A DNA stretch of 64,000 bases from Microbaculum marinisediminis (GTDB lineage Bacteria > Pseudomonadota > Alphaproteobacteria > Rhizobiales > Tepidamorphaceae): positions 584,156 through 648,155 of the forward strand of contig NZ_JALIDZ010000001.1 of assembly GCF_025397915.1 (NCBI RefSeq), read 5' to 3'. Below the pieces are notes generated by a model. It searched no databases. It was not told the origin of the DNA and saw nothing but the letters and a program-made list of their open reading frames with translations. Made by a program: the position numbers and the translations under genes. Shown piece by piece: positions 9,348-18,671 of the stretch; positions within the stretch are counted from its first letter, which is position 1; every line of letters starts with the position of its first letter.

Positions 9348-9511
9348 CCCCTCTCCCCATCCCTCCCCCACAAGGGGGGAGGGGGACCTCCTGGCACCTC
9401 CGAGCGCTACTCTCGACCTTCAGCGGATGCACGATATGAAGCGGTTGCTGAGCGCAGCCCCCTTGCACACGACTTCCCTCCCCCCTTGCGGGGGAGGGTC
9501 AGGGAGAGGGG
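9348..9511. repeat. Intergenic element with long inverted arms
   Basis: The left arm (9348-9369) and right arm (9490-9511) are inverted copies at about 19 of 22 positions. Each also contains its own C-run/G-run hairpin (9362-9385 and 9476-9498). The whole 164-base unit sits in the 339-base gap between argB and the HAD gene, which holds no other feature. It has the size and shape of a dispersed palindromic element or MITE of Hyphomicrobiales. No flanking duplication is obvious. Confidence 0.55.
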
Positions 9512-9586
9512 TTGCCCGACGCAGAGCGGCGGGCGAGAAAGTTTTTTCGCGCGGCGGCGCGGTCACCGGCAATGGGAATGTTCGCG

Positions 9587-10318
9587 ATGTCTGAGACGTC
9601 CTCCTCCCCTGACGCCTTTTCCGGCGTCGACACCTGGATCTTCGATCTCGACAACACGCTGTATCCGCCGCACTCGAACCTGTTCGCCCAGGTCGACAAG
9701 AAGATGGGCACGTTCATCTCGCGGCTTCTCGACGTCGACCTGATGGAGGCGAAGCGGGTCCAGAAGACGTTCTACAAGACCTACGGAACGACGCTGCGCG
9801 GCCTGATGACGGAGCATGGCGTCGATCCGCACGAGTTCCTCGCCTATGTCCACGAGATCGATCACTCGCCGATCGAGCCCGACCCGGCGCTGGGCGCCGC
9901 CCTCAGCCTGCTGCCCGGCCGCAAGTTCGTGCTGACCAACGGGTCGCGGGCGCATGCCGACGCGATCGTACGGCGGCTCGGCATCGAGGAGCATTTCGAG
10001 GATCTGTTCGACATCATCGCCGCGGACTTCGAACCGAAGCCGGGACTGGCGCCGTATGATCGATTCGTCACGAAGTACGGCATCGCGCCGGGCCGGTCGG
10101 CGATGTTCGAGGACCTGCCGCGCAACCTCGAGGTGCCGCATACGCTCGGCATGCGCACGGTGCTCGTGGTCGCCGCGCCCGATACGCCGCAGGAGACGCT
10201 CGCCTACCGGCAGCGCTGGGAAGTGGAGATCGGAACCGCGGCCCACATCGACCATGTCACCGACGATCTCGCCGATTTCCTGGTGAGCGTCGCCGAGACG
10301 ACCACCGGGCGAGATTGA
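9587..10318 (+). CDS. HAD-family pyrimidine 5'-nucleotidase
   Basis: A 243-residue haloacid-dehalogenase-fold phosphatase of the SDT1-like pyrimidine 5'-nucleotidase group, which dephosphorylates UMP/CMP-type nucleotides. Motif I is [10 protein letters not shown] (about residues 17-26), with the nucleophile Asp and general-acid Asp. Motif II is LTNGS, motif III includes the Lys of EPKPG, and motif IV is MFEDLPRN. The ATG at 9587 is preferred because GGGA lies nine bases upstream and the family N-terminus follows directly. In-frame ATGs at 9512, 9572 and 9578 would only add atypical residues. Its place between argB and dapD is conserved in Hyphomicrobiales. Confidence 0.9.
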   Translation: MSETSSSPDAFSGVDTWIFDLDNTLYPPHSNLFAQVDKKMGTFISRLLDVDLMEAKRVQKTFYKTYGTTLRGLMTEHGVDPHEFLAYVHEIDHSPIEPDPALGAALSLLPGRKFVLTNGSRAHADAIVRRLGIEEHFEDLFDIIAADFEPKPGLAPYDRFVTKYGIAPGRSAMFEDLPRNLEVPHTLGMRTVLVVAAPDTPQETLAYRQRWEVEIGTAAHIDHVTDDLADFLVSVAETTTGRD

Positions 10319-10373
10319 CAGGGCCGCCTGCCCGAATAAGGTCCGCCGCAATCGATCACGACGGGAGAGAACC

Positions 10374-11219
10374 GTGGACGCCGCACGCGCCGAAGCCATT
10401 ATCGAAACCGCCTGGGAAAACCGGGCCGACGTCAATCCGGAAACCACGGGCGAGGTCCGCGAGGCCGTCGAGGCGTCGCTTGACCTGCTCGACTCCGGCC
10501 AGCGCCGCGTCGCCGAGAAGCAGGGCGGCGACTGGGTCGTCAATCAGTGGCTGAAGAAGGCCGTGTTGCTGTCGTTCCGGCTCAACGACATGTCCGTCAT
10601 CCCGGGCGGACCGGGCAACGCCGTGTGGTGGGACAAGGTTCCCTCGAAGTTCGACAACTGGGGTGCCGAGCACTTCAACGACGCCGGCTTCCGCGCCGTG
10701 CCGAACTGCATCGTGCGCCGGTCGGCCCATATCGCCAAGGGCGTGGTGCTGATGCCCTCCTTCGTCAATCTCGGCGCCTATGTCGACGAGGGCACCATGG
10801 TCGATACCTGGGCGACCGTCGGCTCGTGCGCGCAGATCGGCAAGAACTGCCACATCTCGGGCGGCGCCGGCATCGGCGGCGTTCTGGAGCCGCTGCAGGC
10901 CGGCCCGGTCATCATCGAGGACAACTGCTTCATCGGCGCGCGCGCCGAGGTGGCCGAGGGCGTCATCGTGCGCGAAGGCTCGGTGCTGTCGATGGGCGTC
11001 TATCTCGGCGCGTCCACCAAGATCGTCGACCGCGCCACGGGCGAGATCTTCTACGGCGAGGTGCCGCCCTATTCCGTCGTCGTGTCCGGCACCTTGCCCT
11101 CCGACAAGTCCGCCGGCGACGGCAAGCCGAACCCGAGCCTCTACTGCGCGGTGATCGTCAAGCGGGTCGACGAGCGCACCCGCTCCAAGACCTCGATAAA
11201 CGAGTTGTTGCGCGACTGA
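10374..11219 (+). CDS. dapD: 2,3,4,5-tetrahydropyridine-2,6-dicarboxylate N-succinyltransferase
   Basis: A 281-residue acyltransferase of the succinylase route to diaminopimelate and lysine; it transfers succinyl from succinyl-CoA to tetrahydrodipicolinate. The N-terminal helical domain is followed by a left-handed beta-helix of hexapeptide repeats (about residues 100-230), with [20 protein letters not shown] and [21 protein letters not shown] typical of DapD. Translation starts at a GTG (10374) preceded by GGGAGA. The pathway partner dapE lies 7.5 kb downstream on the same strand. Confidence 0.97.
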   Translation: MDAARAEAIIETAWENRADVNPETTGEVREAVEASLDLLDSGQRRVAEKQGGDWVVNQWLKKAVLLSFRLNDMSVIPGGPGNAVWWDKVPSKFDNWGAEHFNDAGFRAVPNCIVRRSAHIAKGVVLMPSFVNLGAYVDEGTMVDTWATVGSCAQIGKNCHISGGAGIGGVLEPLQAGPVIIEDNCFIGARAEVAEGVIVREGSVLSMGVYLGASTKIVDRATGEIFYGEVPPYSVVVSGTLPSDKSAGDGKPNPSLYCAVIVKRVDERTRSKTSINELLRD

Positions 11220-11286
11220 CCGTTTTCCCGGCGCCCGGGGCTTTTGCCGACGACGAATCGACCCCGATCGCTTAGCCTTTGCCGTT

Positions 11287-11311
11287 GCGGAAGCGGGGAA
11301 CCCGCTTCCGC
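11287..11311. other. Perfect 11-bp hairpin between dapD and DUF805 gene
   Basis: GCGGAAGCGGG (11287-11297) and its exact inverse (11301-11311) flank a three-base loop. It lies 67 bases after dapD and 18 bases before the DUF805 start. No T-run follows, so it is more likely an RNA stability or processing structure than a full terminator. Confidence 0.5.
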
Positions 11312-11329
11312 CGGCGAGAGGAGGCAAGC

Positions 11330-11674
11330 ATGGATTTCAACTACCTGTTCACGAGCTTCGAGGGGCGCATCAGCCGCCAGCCGTTCTGGATCGGCGCGGT
11401 GATCCTGTGGGTCATCCACTGGGTGGCGGCAGCGATCCTGTACGGGCTGTTCGGGGAAGGCTTCGCGAACATCCTGTTCACGATCGTCTCCCTGGTGCTG
11501 CTCTATCCCGGCCTCGCCCTCGGCGCGAAGCGCTGGCACGACCGGGACAAGTCGGCGTGGTGGCTGCTGATCGTGCTGGTCCCCGTCGTCGGCGCGCTCT
11601 GGTATCTGATCGAATGCGGTTTCCTGCGCGGCACCGAAGGCGAGAACCGCTACGGACCGGATCCGCTCGCCTGA
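11330..11674 (+). CDS. DUF805 small membrane protein (first copy)
   Basis: A 114-residue inner-membrane protein of the DUF805 family, whose function is unknown. It opens with the family-typical F-x-G-R-I-S-R-x-x-F/Y-W pattern (FEGRISRQPFW), followed by two hydrophobic hairpins. The conserved GAKRWHDRDKSAWW sits between transmembrane segments, and a polar tail ends EGENRYGPDP. The ATG at 11330 has AGAGGAGG upstream. A second DUF805 gene follows on the same strand. Confidence 0.9.
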   Translation: MDFNYLFTSFEGRISRQPFWIGAVILWVIHWVAAAILYGLFGEGFANILFTIVSLVLLYPGLALGAKRWHDRDKSAWWLLIVLVPVVGALWYLIECGFLRGTEGENRYGPDPLA

Positions 11675-11832
11675 CACCGACGCGGACCGAACGACACGCG
11701 CCCCGAAATGCCCCGGTGATCCCCAGGCGGATCACCGGCCTGATTGCCGCCCGGATTACAGCATGGATTGCCCATCAGGGCTCCGATCTTATATGTCGGC
11801 GGTCGACTGTCGGTCGCGCGGAGAGGAATCCT

Positions 11833-12240
11833 TTGGCGAACAATCCCCAGATCCAGGGCCCCCGGAGTGCCGAACAAGAGGCGGGGCGCGAGGCGTTCGC
11901 GTGGCTGTTCTTCGGATTCAACGGCCGCATCGGCCGCGAAGCCTACTGGCTCGCGATCGGGCTTTTGTGGAGCGTGCTGTTCGTCACCATCAGCCTGCTC
12001 GTGTCCGCCGTCGGCCAGGAGGCGGCCGCCGGGCCGACCCTCATGCTGGGCCTCGCCTCGCTGTGGCTGGAGATGGCGATCCTGGTGAAGCGCCAGCACG
12101 ACCGGGGCCTGCCCTGGTTCTGGTGCCTGCTCGCCTTCGTTCCGGTCGTCGGGATGATCTGGGTGGTGGCGGCCGGGGTGATCCCCGGTGACGAGGGGCC
12201 GAACGCCTTCGGCGACCGCGCCGATACTCCGCCGGCCTGA
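11833..12240 (+). CDS. DUF805 small membrane protein (second copy, TTG start)
   Basis: A 135-residue member of the same DUF805 family, with FNGRIGREAYW, then KRQHDRGLPWFW and the tail DEGPNAFGDR. No ATG or GTG lies at a suitable place. The TTG at 11833 has GAGAGG six bases upstream and gives a short N-terminal extension, so it is the likely start. The two copies share domain order but differ widely in sequence, so they are old paralogues rather than a recent duplication. Function unknown. Confidence 0.8.
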   Translation: MANNPQIQGPRSAEQEAGREAFAWLFFGFNGRIGREAYWLAIGLLWSVLFVTISLLVSAVGQEAAAGPTLMLGLASLWLEMAILVKRQHDRGLPWFWCLLAFVPVVGMIWVVAAGVIPGDEGPNAFGDRADTPPA

Positions 12241-12307
12241 GCCCTCGCCAATCTGAATACCCGGTGCCCTGAACTGCCGGCGTCCTGAAGTCCCGGCCTT
12301 CCGGCGG

Positions 12308-13504
12308 TCACTCGCCGGCGAGAAGACGCGGGCCGGGCGGCGCCTTGTCCTCCACCGACGCCCCGCCATTGTCCTCTTCCAGGTCGAGCTGGCCGATCTT
12401 CTCGCCGCGCTTGATGATCTTGTCGGTCGAGGTGAGGATCTGCTCGATGTCGCGACCGGCCTGGCCGTGATGCTGCTGCAGCTTCGACACCCGCTCCTGC
12501 AGGCGGCGCACGTCTTCCGACAGCATCGTCACCTCCTTGTGGATCAGGTGGGCCTGCTCGCGCATGCGCGCGTCGCGCAGGATCGACTGCATCACCTGGA
12601 TCGACAGCATCAGCATCGACGGGCCGACGACGATGATGCGGGCGCGGTGGGCCTTCTGGACGACGTCCTCGAAATGCTCGTGCAGGTCGGCGTAGATCGA
12701 TTCCGAGGGCACGAACATGATCGCCAGGTCCTGGGTCTCGCCCGGGATGAAATAGCGCTCGCGGATATCGGTGACGTGCTTGAGGAAATCGGTGCGCAGG
12801 CGCTGCGCAGCGATCTTGCGGGCGTCCTCGACCTCCGCCTCCCGGAACGCGCCGAACGCCTCCAGGGGAAACTTCGCGTCGATGACCAGCACGGCCTCGG
12901 TATTGGGAAAACGGACGATGCAGTCCGGACGCCGGTTGTTCGACAGCGTCCACTGGAACTCGTAGGCGCCGGCCGGCAGGCCGTCGCGGACGATCGCTTC
13001 CATCCGGCCCTGGCCGAAGGCGCCGCGGGTCTGCTTGTTGGCGAGGATCTGGTTGAGGCCGACCACCTCCTTCGACAACTCGGTGATGTTCTTCTGCGCC
13101 CGGTCGATGACGGCGAGCCGCTCGTTCAGCTTCGACAGGCTGTCATGGGTGGCCCGCGTCTGGGTCTCCACCGACTGGCCGAGCCGCTGGCCGAACTTGT
13201 CGAGGCGCTCGTTGAGGCCGCGCGCCAGATCGGCATGGCGGGTCCCGAACACCTCGGCCATGGTCTGCATGCGGCCGGTCAGCTCGGCCTGGGTGCGGCT
13301 CATGTCCGCCTGGGCGCGGACCATCTCGGTGAGCTGGCGCTCGGCCTCCTCGCGGCGGCGCACTTCCTCGGCATCCGGGCGCCGCGACCGGAAGACGCCG
13401 ATCAGGATCAGCAACAGGACCACGAAAAACAGCGCGGCGCCGGCGAGAGCGCCCTCGCCGACGGTGAACAGGCGACCCGAGATTTCGACAAGCGGCTGAT
13501 CCAT
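12308..13504 (-). CDS. rmuC: DNA recombination protein RmuC
   Basis: A 398-residue protein of the RmuC family, which limits inversions at short inverted repeats and is predicted to carry a nuclease-like fold. One N-terminal membrane helix (about residues 18-38) is followed by a long coiled coil (about 45-165). The conserved domain contains [21 protein letters not shown] and an ending with GKIIKRG-type residues ([10 protein letters not shown]). The ATG at 13504 gives the membrane helix at the expected place. The gene is antiparallel to def; their starts are about 115 bases apart, so promoters for both lie in that gap. Confidence 0.93.
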   Translation of the reverse strand: MDQPLVEISGRLFTVGEGALAGAALFFVVLLLILIGVFRSRRPDAEEVRRREEAERQLTEMVRAQADMSRTQAELTGRMQTMAEVFGTRHADLARGLNERLDKFGQRLGQSVETQTRATHDSLSKLNERLAVIDRAQKNITELSKEVVGLNQILANKQTRGAFGQGRMEAIVRDGLPAGAYEFQWTLSNNRRPDCIVRFPNTEAVLVIDAKFPLEAFGAFREAEVEDARKIAAQRLRTDFLKHVTDIRERYFIPGETQDLAIMFVPSESIYADLHEHFEDVVQKAHRARIIVVGPSMLMLSIQVMQSILRDARMREQAHLIHKEVTMLSEDVRRLQERVSKLQQHHGQAGRDIEQILTSTDKIIKRGEKIGQLDLEEDNGGASVEDKAPPGPRLLAGE

Positions 13505-13618
13505 GCCACCAAGTCTAGTCGATTCTTCTCGCATTGCGAGATCAAAACGCGAACATTCCCCGGCGCGCGGCCAATGCGCCGCGTTGACCCGGGCCGGGCT
13601 TTCTCCTATCTGAGCGCC

Positions 13619-14197
13619 ATGACAATTCGCGACATCGTCTACATTCCCGATCCCGTCCTGCGCCAGGTCTGCGAGCCCGTCCCGGCGGTGGACGACGACG
13701 TGCGCGCCCTCCTGGACGACATGCTGGCCACCATGTACGAGGCGCCGGGCATCGGGCTCGCCGCCTGTCAGGTCGGCGTCCTGAAGCGCATCGTCGTCAT
13801 CGACGTGTCGAAGGAAGACGATCCGAAGGCGCCGATCTGCCTCGTCAATCCGGAAATCACCTGGACCTCGGAGGAGACCTCGACCTACGAGGAGGGCTGC
13901 CTGTCGATCCCCGACTATTACGAGGAGGTCGAGCGGCCGGCCGCCTGCACCGTCCGGTTCCTCGACCGCGACGGCAAGGAGCAGGAGCTTTCGTGCGAGG
14001 GGCTGCTGGCGACCTGCGTGCAGCACGAGGTCGATCACCTAAACGGCGTCCTGTTCATCGATCACATCTCCAAGCTGAAGCGCGACCGGGTGGTCAAGAA
14101 GTTCACCAAGGCCGCCAGGCGCGGCGAGATGCCCGAGTTCAAGCGCCGCCGCGCCGCCGAACCCGCCGGGGACAGCGAGCAGCCGGCGGCCGAATGA
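13619..14197 (+). CDS. def: Peptide deformylase
   Basis: A 192-residue metalloenzyme that removes the formyl group from nascent protein N-termini. All three family motifs are present: [10 protein letters not shown] (motif I), EGCLSIPD (motif II, with the metal-binding Cys) and [11 protein letters not shown] (motif III, HExxH with two His ligands and the catalytic Glu). The C-terminal tail is basic. It lies 46 bases before fmt, whose product adds the formyl group that Def removes; the pair is usually co-transcribed. Confidence 0.97.
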   Translation: MTIRDIVYIPDPVLRQVCEPVPAVDDDVRALLDDMLATMYEAPGIGLAACQVGVLKRIVVIDVSKEDDPKAPICLVNPEITWTSEETSTYEEGCLSIPDYYEEVERPAACTVRFLDRDGKEQELSCEGLLATCVQHEVDHLNGVLFIDHISKLKRDRVVKKFTKAARRGEMPEFKRRRAAEPAGDSEQPAAE

Positions 14198-14243
14198 GCC
14201 CCGGGCGCGACCGTCCCGCCCCGCGACCAGGACACGACCTGCC

Positions 14244-15170
14244 GTGACACTTCGCCTCGTTTTCATGGGAACGCCGGATTTCGCGGTGCCGACGCTGACC
14301 GAGATCGTCGGCGCGGGCCACGAGGTCGTCGCCGTCTACTCGCAGCCGCCGCGGCCGGCCGGGCGCGGGATGGCCGAGCGCAAGAGCCCCGTTCATGCGG
14401 CGGCGGACCGGTTCGGCCTGCCGGTTCTGACCCCGAAGACCCTGAAAGACGAAACGGCCCAGGCCGCCTTCGCCGCGCACGGCGCCGACGCGGCGGTGGT
14501 CGTCGCCTACGGGCTGATCCTGCCGAAAGCCGTCCTCGAGGCGCCGGCGCAGGGCTGCTTCAACCTGCATGCATCGCTATTGCCGCGCTGGCGCGGCGCC
14601 GCCCCGATCCAGCGGGCGATCATGGCCGGCGACCGCGAGACCGGCGTCGCCGTCATGCGCATGGCCGAGGGGCTCGATACCGGCCCCGTCTGCATGGAGG
14701 AACGGCTCGCGATCGGACCCGACATGACCGCCGGCGAGCTGCACGACCGGCTGGCTCTGATCGGCGCGGGGCTGATGGTGCGCGCGCTCGCCGCGCTGTC
14801 GCGCGACAGCCTGGACTGCCGCGACCAGCCGGAAGACGGCGTCACCTATGCCAGCAAGATCGACAAGGCCGAGGCCCGCATCGACTGGGCGCGCCCGTCC
14901 CAAGCCGTCCACGACCAAATCCGCGGCCTGTCGCCGTTTCCCGGAGCCTGGTTCGACCTGGCCGGGGAGCGCGTGAAGGTGCTCCGCTCGCAGAGCATGG
15001 ATCGCGATGGCCCCGAGGCCCCCGGCACGCTCGTAGACGAGGGCGGGATCGTCGCCTGCGCGGACGGTGCGATCCGGCTCGTCGATATCCAGCGGCCCGG
15101 CCGCCAACAGATGAGCTATGCGGAATTCGCACGGGGCGCCCGGCTGAAAAAGGGTATACTGTTCGGGTAA
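14244..15170 (+). CDS. fmt: Methionyl-tRNA formyltransferase
   Basis: A 308-residue enzyme that formylates Met-tRNA(fMet) with 10-formyl-tetrahydrofolate. The N-terminal Rossmann domain opens [14 protein letters not shown]. The catalytic core shows [20 protein letters not shown] with the Asn/His pair and later the Asp region [12 protein letters not shown]. The C-terminal OB-fold domain begins near residue 205. A GTG at 14244 is the start that gives the standard N-terminus. It is downstream of def. Confidence 0.97.
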   Translation: MTLRLVFMGTPDFAVPTLTEIVGAGHEVVAVYSQPPRPAGRGMAERKSPVHAAADRFGLPVLTPKTLKDETAQAAFAAHGADAAVVVAYGLILPKAVLEAPAQGCFNLHASLLPRWRGAAPIQRAIMAGDRETGVAVMRMAEGLDTGPVCMEERLAIGPDMTAGELHDRLALIGAGLMVRALAALSRDSLDCRDQPEDGVTYASKIDKAEARIDWARPSQAVHDQIRGLSPFPGAWFDLAGERVKVLRSQSMDRDGPEAPGTLVDEGGIVACADGAIRLVDIQRPGRQQMSYAEFARGARLKKGILFG

Positions 15171-15199
15171 GCTGGCTAACCGCCCAATGAAAGACGAAC

Positions 15200-15724
15200 A
15201 TGTCTTCAGACAAAAATGTGGATGGCGTAACCATCCGCCAGGAAGCACCCGCCGACGTCTCCGCAATCCGCTGCGTCATATCCGCCGCCTTCGACAGCGA
15301 GCTTGAAGCCAAGCTGATCGACAAGCTGCGCAAGGACGGCGACCTCGTCCTGTCCCTCGTGGCGGAAAAGGACGGCAAGATCGTCGGCTATGCCGGCTTC
15401 TCGCGGCTGAGGATCGAAGGCAGCGACAACCGCGCGACCGCGCTCGCGCCGGTCGCCGTGGCCCGTTGCTACCAGCGCCGCGGCGTCGGCACGGCACTGG
15501 TGCGCGACGGCATCGGCCGGCTCGAGGAGGCGGGCGAGGATCTCGTCTTCGTGCTCGGCGACCCGCCCTACTACAAGCGCTTCGGCTTCGATTCGCGGAT
15601 CGCCAGCCACTACTGCGCGCAGTGGTCGGGCCCGGCCTTCATGGCGCTGGCGCTCGAACCCGGCGGCCAGGCGACGCACCGCCCGCAGGTGGTCTACCCC
15701 GCGGCGTTCGAGGCGTTCGGCTGA
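15200..15724 (+). CDS. GNAT-family N-acetyltransferase (YhbS-like)
   Basis: A 174-residue GNAT acetyltransferase. The acetyl-CoA site is ARCYQRRGVGTALVRDGI (about residues 90-107), matching the R/QxxGxG/A rule. Further on, VLGDPPYYKRFGFD is typical of the YhbS branch of putative acetyltransferases. The substrate is unknown. It lies 29 bases after fmt and may be co-transcribed with it. Its stop is only 14 bases from the end of the convergent oxidoreductase gene. Confidence 0.88.
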   Translation: MSSDKNVDGVTIRQEAPADVSAIRCVISAAFDSELEAKLIDKLRKDGDLVLSLVAEKDGKIVGYAGFSRLRIEGSDNRATALAPVAVARCYQRRGVGTALVRDGIGRLEEAGEDLVFVLGDPPYYKRFGFDSRIASHYCAQWSGPAFMALALEPGGQATHRPQVVYPAAFEAFG

Positions 15725-15738
15725 CCTAGCGGCCGGAT

Positions 15739-17043
15739 CTACGCCCGCCGGGCGTCGTCGCAAAGGTCGCGGACGCGGTACAGGGCGTGCGCGACCGGCA
15801 GGAACCACGGCCGGCCGAAATGCCAGAACCGGGTCGAGAACTCGGTCTTCATGAAGGCGGTTTCCGCCTCGGCGCGGCCGAGCATCGCCAGCGCGACCTT
15901 GTTGCCGAGATAGGGCGCCATCGCGTTGCCGCTTCCCGAGAACCCCATCGCATGCCAGTGCCCGTCGATCCTGCCGATATGCGGCAGGAAGCCGAAGGTG
16001 AAGCCGAGCCGGCCGTTCCAGCTGTGGGTGATCCCGACCGGCTCCAGCGCCGGGAAGATCTCCCGCATCAGCCCCCTGATGACCGACGTCGCGGTGTCCT
16101 GCGAGACCTGGTGCATGGCCGCGCGGGCGCCGAAGACGAGCCGTTTGCCGTCCGGGGACAGGCGGTAGTAGCAATGCCGGTTGCGGGTCTCCACCACCAT
16201 GCGGCGGCCCGGCATGAGCGACCGGATCAGATCCTCGGGCAGCGCCTCGGTCGCCGCGATATAGCTCGAGACCGGAATGATGCGCCGCATCAGCGGGCGG
16301 AAGCGACGGCGGGTGTAGCCGTTGGTCGCCATCAGCACCGCATCGGCCTGCACGTCGCCACGCGTCGTCGACACGCGGTGCCCGGTTCGCGACGGCGCGA
16401 CGCCACGCACCAGCGTCGGCGCGGAAACCACAACGCCTGCCCGGCGGGCGGCGTTCAGGAGCCCGGCATGATACTTGCCGGGATGCAGCCCGCCGTGATC
16501 GGGCAGCAGCAGGCCGCCGGCATAGAAATCGGAGCCGATCTCGCGGCGCTGATCGGCCCTGGGGACCATCTCGGCGTTGATCGGAACGATTGTCCTGAGC
16601 CGCTCGATGGTCCGGGCGGTCTCGTCGTAGACGTCGGGGCTGCGCTGGCCGCTGAAGCGGCCGTGGACATGAAAGTCGCAGTCGATCGCCTCGTCCCGGA
16701 TGAGCCGCTTCACGAAGTCGAGCGAGTCGACATGGGCTTCGCGCAGCAGGGAATGGGCCGTCTCGGTGCCGTAGCGGGCGACGAGCTGGTCGATCGAAAG
16801 CCGGTGGCCGCCGCCGACCATGCCGCCGTTGCGGGTGCTGGCGCCGTAGCCCGGCGCCTCGGAATCGACCAGAAGGACCGAGGCCCCGTTCCTGGCAAGC
16901 GTCAGCGCCGCGGTCGTGCCGGTGAGCCCGGCACCGACCACCACGACATCCACCTGCCCCGGCACTGCGGCGTCCGCCTCGGCTTGCGGCGCGGCGGGCG
17001 GGGCATCCTCCCACCAGTACGGATCGGGCTTCGGCGCCATCAC
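15739..17043 (-). CDS. DadA/PuuB-type FAD-dependent amine or amino-acid oxidase
   Basis: A 434-residue flavoprotein of the D-amino-acid oxidase superfamily. The FAD-binding motif VVVVGAGLTGTTAAL (about 33-47) is followed by an acidic residue ending the second strand. RNGGMVGGGHR matches the covalent or near-flavin loop of this group. The C-terminal HAMGFSGSGNAMAPYLG closes the flavin site. Best matches by eye are the gamma-glutamylputrescine oxidoreductase/glycine oxidase-like proteins; the substrate is not certain. It follows the ampG-like gene at a 97-base distance on the same strand. Confidence 0.85.
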   Translation of the reverse strand: MMAPKPDPYWWEDAPPAAPQAEADAAVPGQVDVVVVGAGLTGTTAALTLARNGASVLLVDSEAPGYGASTRNGGMVGGGHRLSIDQLVARYGTETAHSLLREAHVDSLDFVKRLIRDEAIDCDFHVHGRFSGQRSPDVYDETARTIERLRTIVPINAEMVPRADQRREIGSDFYAGGLLLPDHGGLHPGKYHAGLLNAARRAGVVVSAPTLVRGVAPSRTGHRVSTTRGDVQADAVLMATNGYTRRRFRPLMRRIIPVSSYIAATEALPEDLIRSLMPGRRMVVETRNRHCYYRLSPDGKRLVFGARAAMHQVSQDTATSVIRGLMREIFPALEPVGITHSWNGRLGFTFGFLPHIGRIDGHWHAMGFSGSGNAMAPYLGNKVALAMLGRAEAETAFMKTEFSTRFWHFGRPWFLPVAHALYRVRDLCDDARRA

Positions 17044-17140
17044 GCCCCTCCTCGACGGTCGTCGGCGATCCTATCGGAAAAAACCGTGACAGGCGGCATC
17101 CTGCGCCGCCTTGACCTTGGTCACGTCGAAGTGGCGGGCG

Positions 17141-18523
17141 CTACCCTGCCGGAAGTGGCGCCGGGGCCGGCTTCGGCTTGTCGAAATGGCCGCGCAGCTG
17201 CAGCCACCACAACAGCGCGAGGCCGGGAATGGCGGCAAGCGCGGTGATGGCGAAGAAGGTCGCCCAGCCGAACGCCTCGGCGGCGTAGCCGGCATTGGCC
17301 GCCAGCACGGTGCGGCCGACCGCGGCAAGCGCCGTCAAGAGCGCGAACTGGGTCGCGGTGTGGCGCGCGTCGTTGCAGAGGCTGGAGAGATAGGCGACGA
17401 AAATCACCGTGCCGATGCCACCGGTGAAGTTCTCGACCGCGATGGTGACGGCAAGCGCGGTGTTGTTCACCCCGACGATCGCCTGCCAGACGAACACCAG
17501 GTTCGAGCCCATCTGCAGGAAGCCGGCGATCCACAGCATCGTGACCATCGACATGGCGCGCAGCATGAAGCCGCCGGCGAACCCGCCCGCCAGCACCGCG
17601 AACAGGCCGACGCCCTTGACGATGCCGGCATAGGCGAGCTTGTCGAAGCCGATCGAGATCACGAACGGCCCGGTCATGACGCCGGCGAAGGCATCGCAGA
17701 ACTTGTAGAGCACGACGAAGGCGAGGACCGCGATCGCGTCCTTGCGGCCCAGGAACTCGGCGAAGGCGTCGACGGCCGTGCGGCCGACGCGGACCGCCGC
17801 GTTGCGGTCGTCCGCCATGCCCTCCGGCTCCGCGGGCTCGCGCCCGGCCAGCGCCGCGCCGGTGCCGATCAGGACGAAGACGGCCATCACCGCGTAGGCC
17901 CAGGACCACCCCTGCACCGTATCGACGCCATAGCCTTCCAGGATGGCGACGAGGCTGACGCAGCCCGCGGTCGATATGAGCATGCCGATGCGATAGGCGG
18001 ACACGAACCAGGCCATGCCGGCGGCCTGTTCCTCGGTCTTCAGGCTTTCGACCCGGAAGGCGTCGATGACGATGTCCTGGGTGGCGGACGCCGCCGCCAC
18101 CAGTACCGCGCCGAGCGCCACGAACCAGGGATCGACCAGCGGATCGACGAAGCCGAGATAGACGATCGCGGCCATCAGCAGGAGCTGCGTGAAGACCAGC
18201 CAGCCGCGCCGGCGCCCCAGCCACCGCGACAGCACGGGAACCCGCGTCGCATCGACCAGTGGCGCCCACAGGAACTTGACCGTGTAGGGCAGGCCGACCA
18301 GCGAGAACAGGCCGATGGTGCCGAGGTCGACGCCGACATCGGTCATGCGGATGGCCAGCGTCGATCCGGAAAGCGCCAGCGGCAGGCCGGAGGAAAACCC
18401 GAGAAACAGGATCACCAGCACGCGCCGTTCGAGAAAAACGGCGAGCGCGGCGGCGAGCCGCTCGGGCAGCGGCTTGCGCGGCTCGCTTCGTTCCACGGCT
18501 GCGGAGGCCTCGCTGGGCGGCAT
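17141..18523 (-). CDS. ampG: AmpG-family muropeptide/MFS transporter
   Basis: A 460-residue membrane transporter of the major facilitator superfamily with about 12 hydrophobic segments. The opening FLGFSSGLPLALSGSTLAI and LPYTVKFLWAPLVDATR are hallmarks of AmpG, which brings anhydromuropeptides from the periplasm for cell-wall recycling. A cytoplasmic loop of about 30 polar residues separates the two six-helix halves (around REPAEPEGMADDRN). No beta-lactamase or ampR gene is adjacent. The gene is divergent from dapE. Confidence 0.9.
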   Translation of the reverse strand: MPPSEASAAVERSEPRKPLPERLAAALAVFLERRVLVILFLGFSSGLPLALSGSTLAIRMTDVGVDLGTIGLFSLVGLPYTVKFLWAPLVDATRVPVLSRWLGRRRGWLVFTQLLLMAAIVYLGFVDPLVDPWFVALGAVLVAAASATQDIVIDAFRVESLKTEEQAAGMAWFVSAYRIGMLISTAGCVSLVAILEGYGVDTVQGWSWAYAVMAVFVLIGTGAALAGREPAEPEGMADDRNAAVRVGRTAVDAFAEFLGRKDAIAVLAFVVLYKFCDAFAGVMTGPFVISIGFDKLAYAGIVKGVGLFAVLAGGFAGGFMLRAMSMVTMLWIAGFLQMGSNLVFVWQAIVGVNNTALAVTIAVENFTGGIGTVIFVAYLSSLCNDARHTATQFALLTALAAVGRTVLAANAGYAAEAFGWATFFAITALAAIPGLALLWWLQLRGHFDKPKPAPAPLPAG

Positions 18524-18671
18524 GTCGATCCTCGTCGATCCTGTCGCGAATCAGAGGCCTCACCGTAGAGCCAGAGTATGGCGAGGGACAGGGCCGCGAT
18601 TGACCTTGCCCCAGGGGCCGGGCTAGAGCCTTGCCGGTCACTGTTGCCTCGAAACAACGACTGCCGGGACC

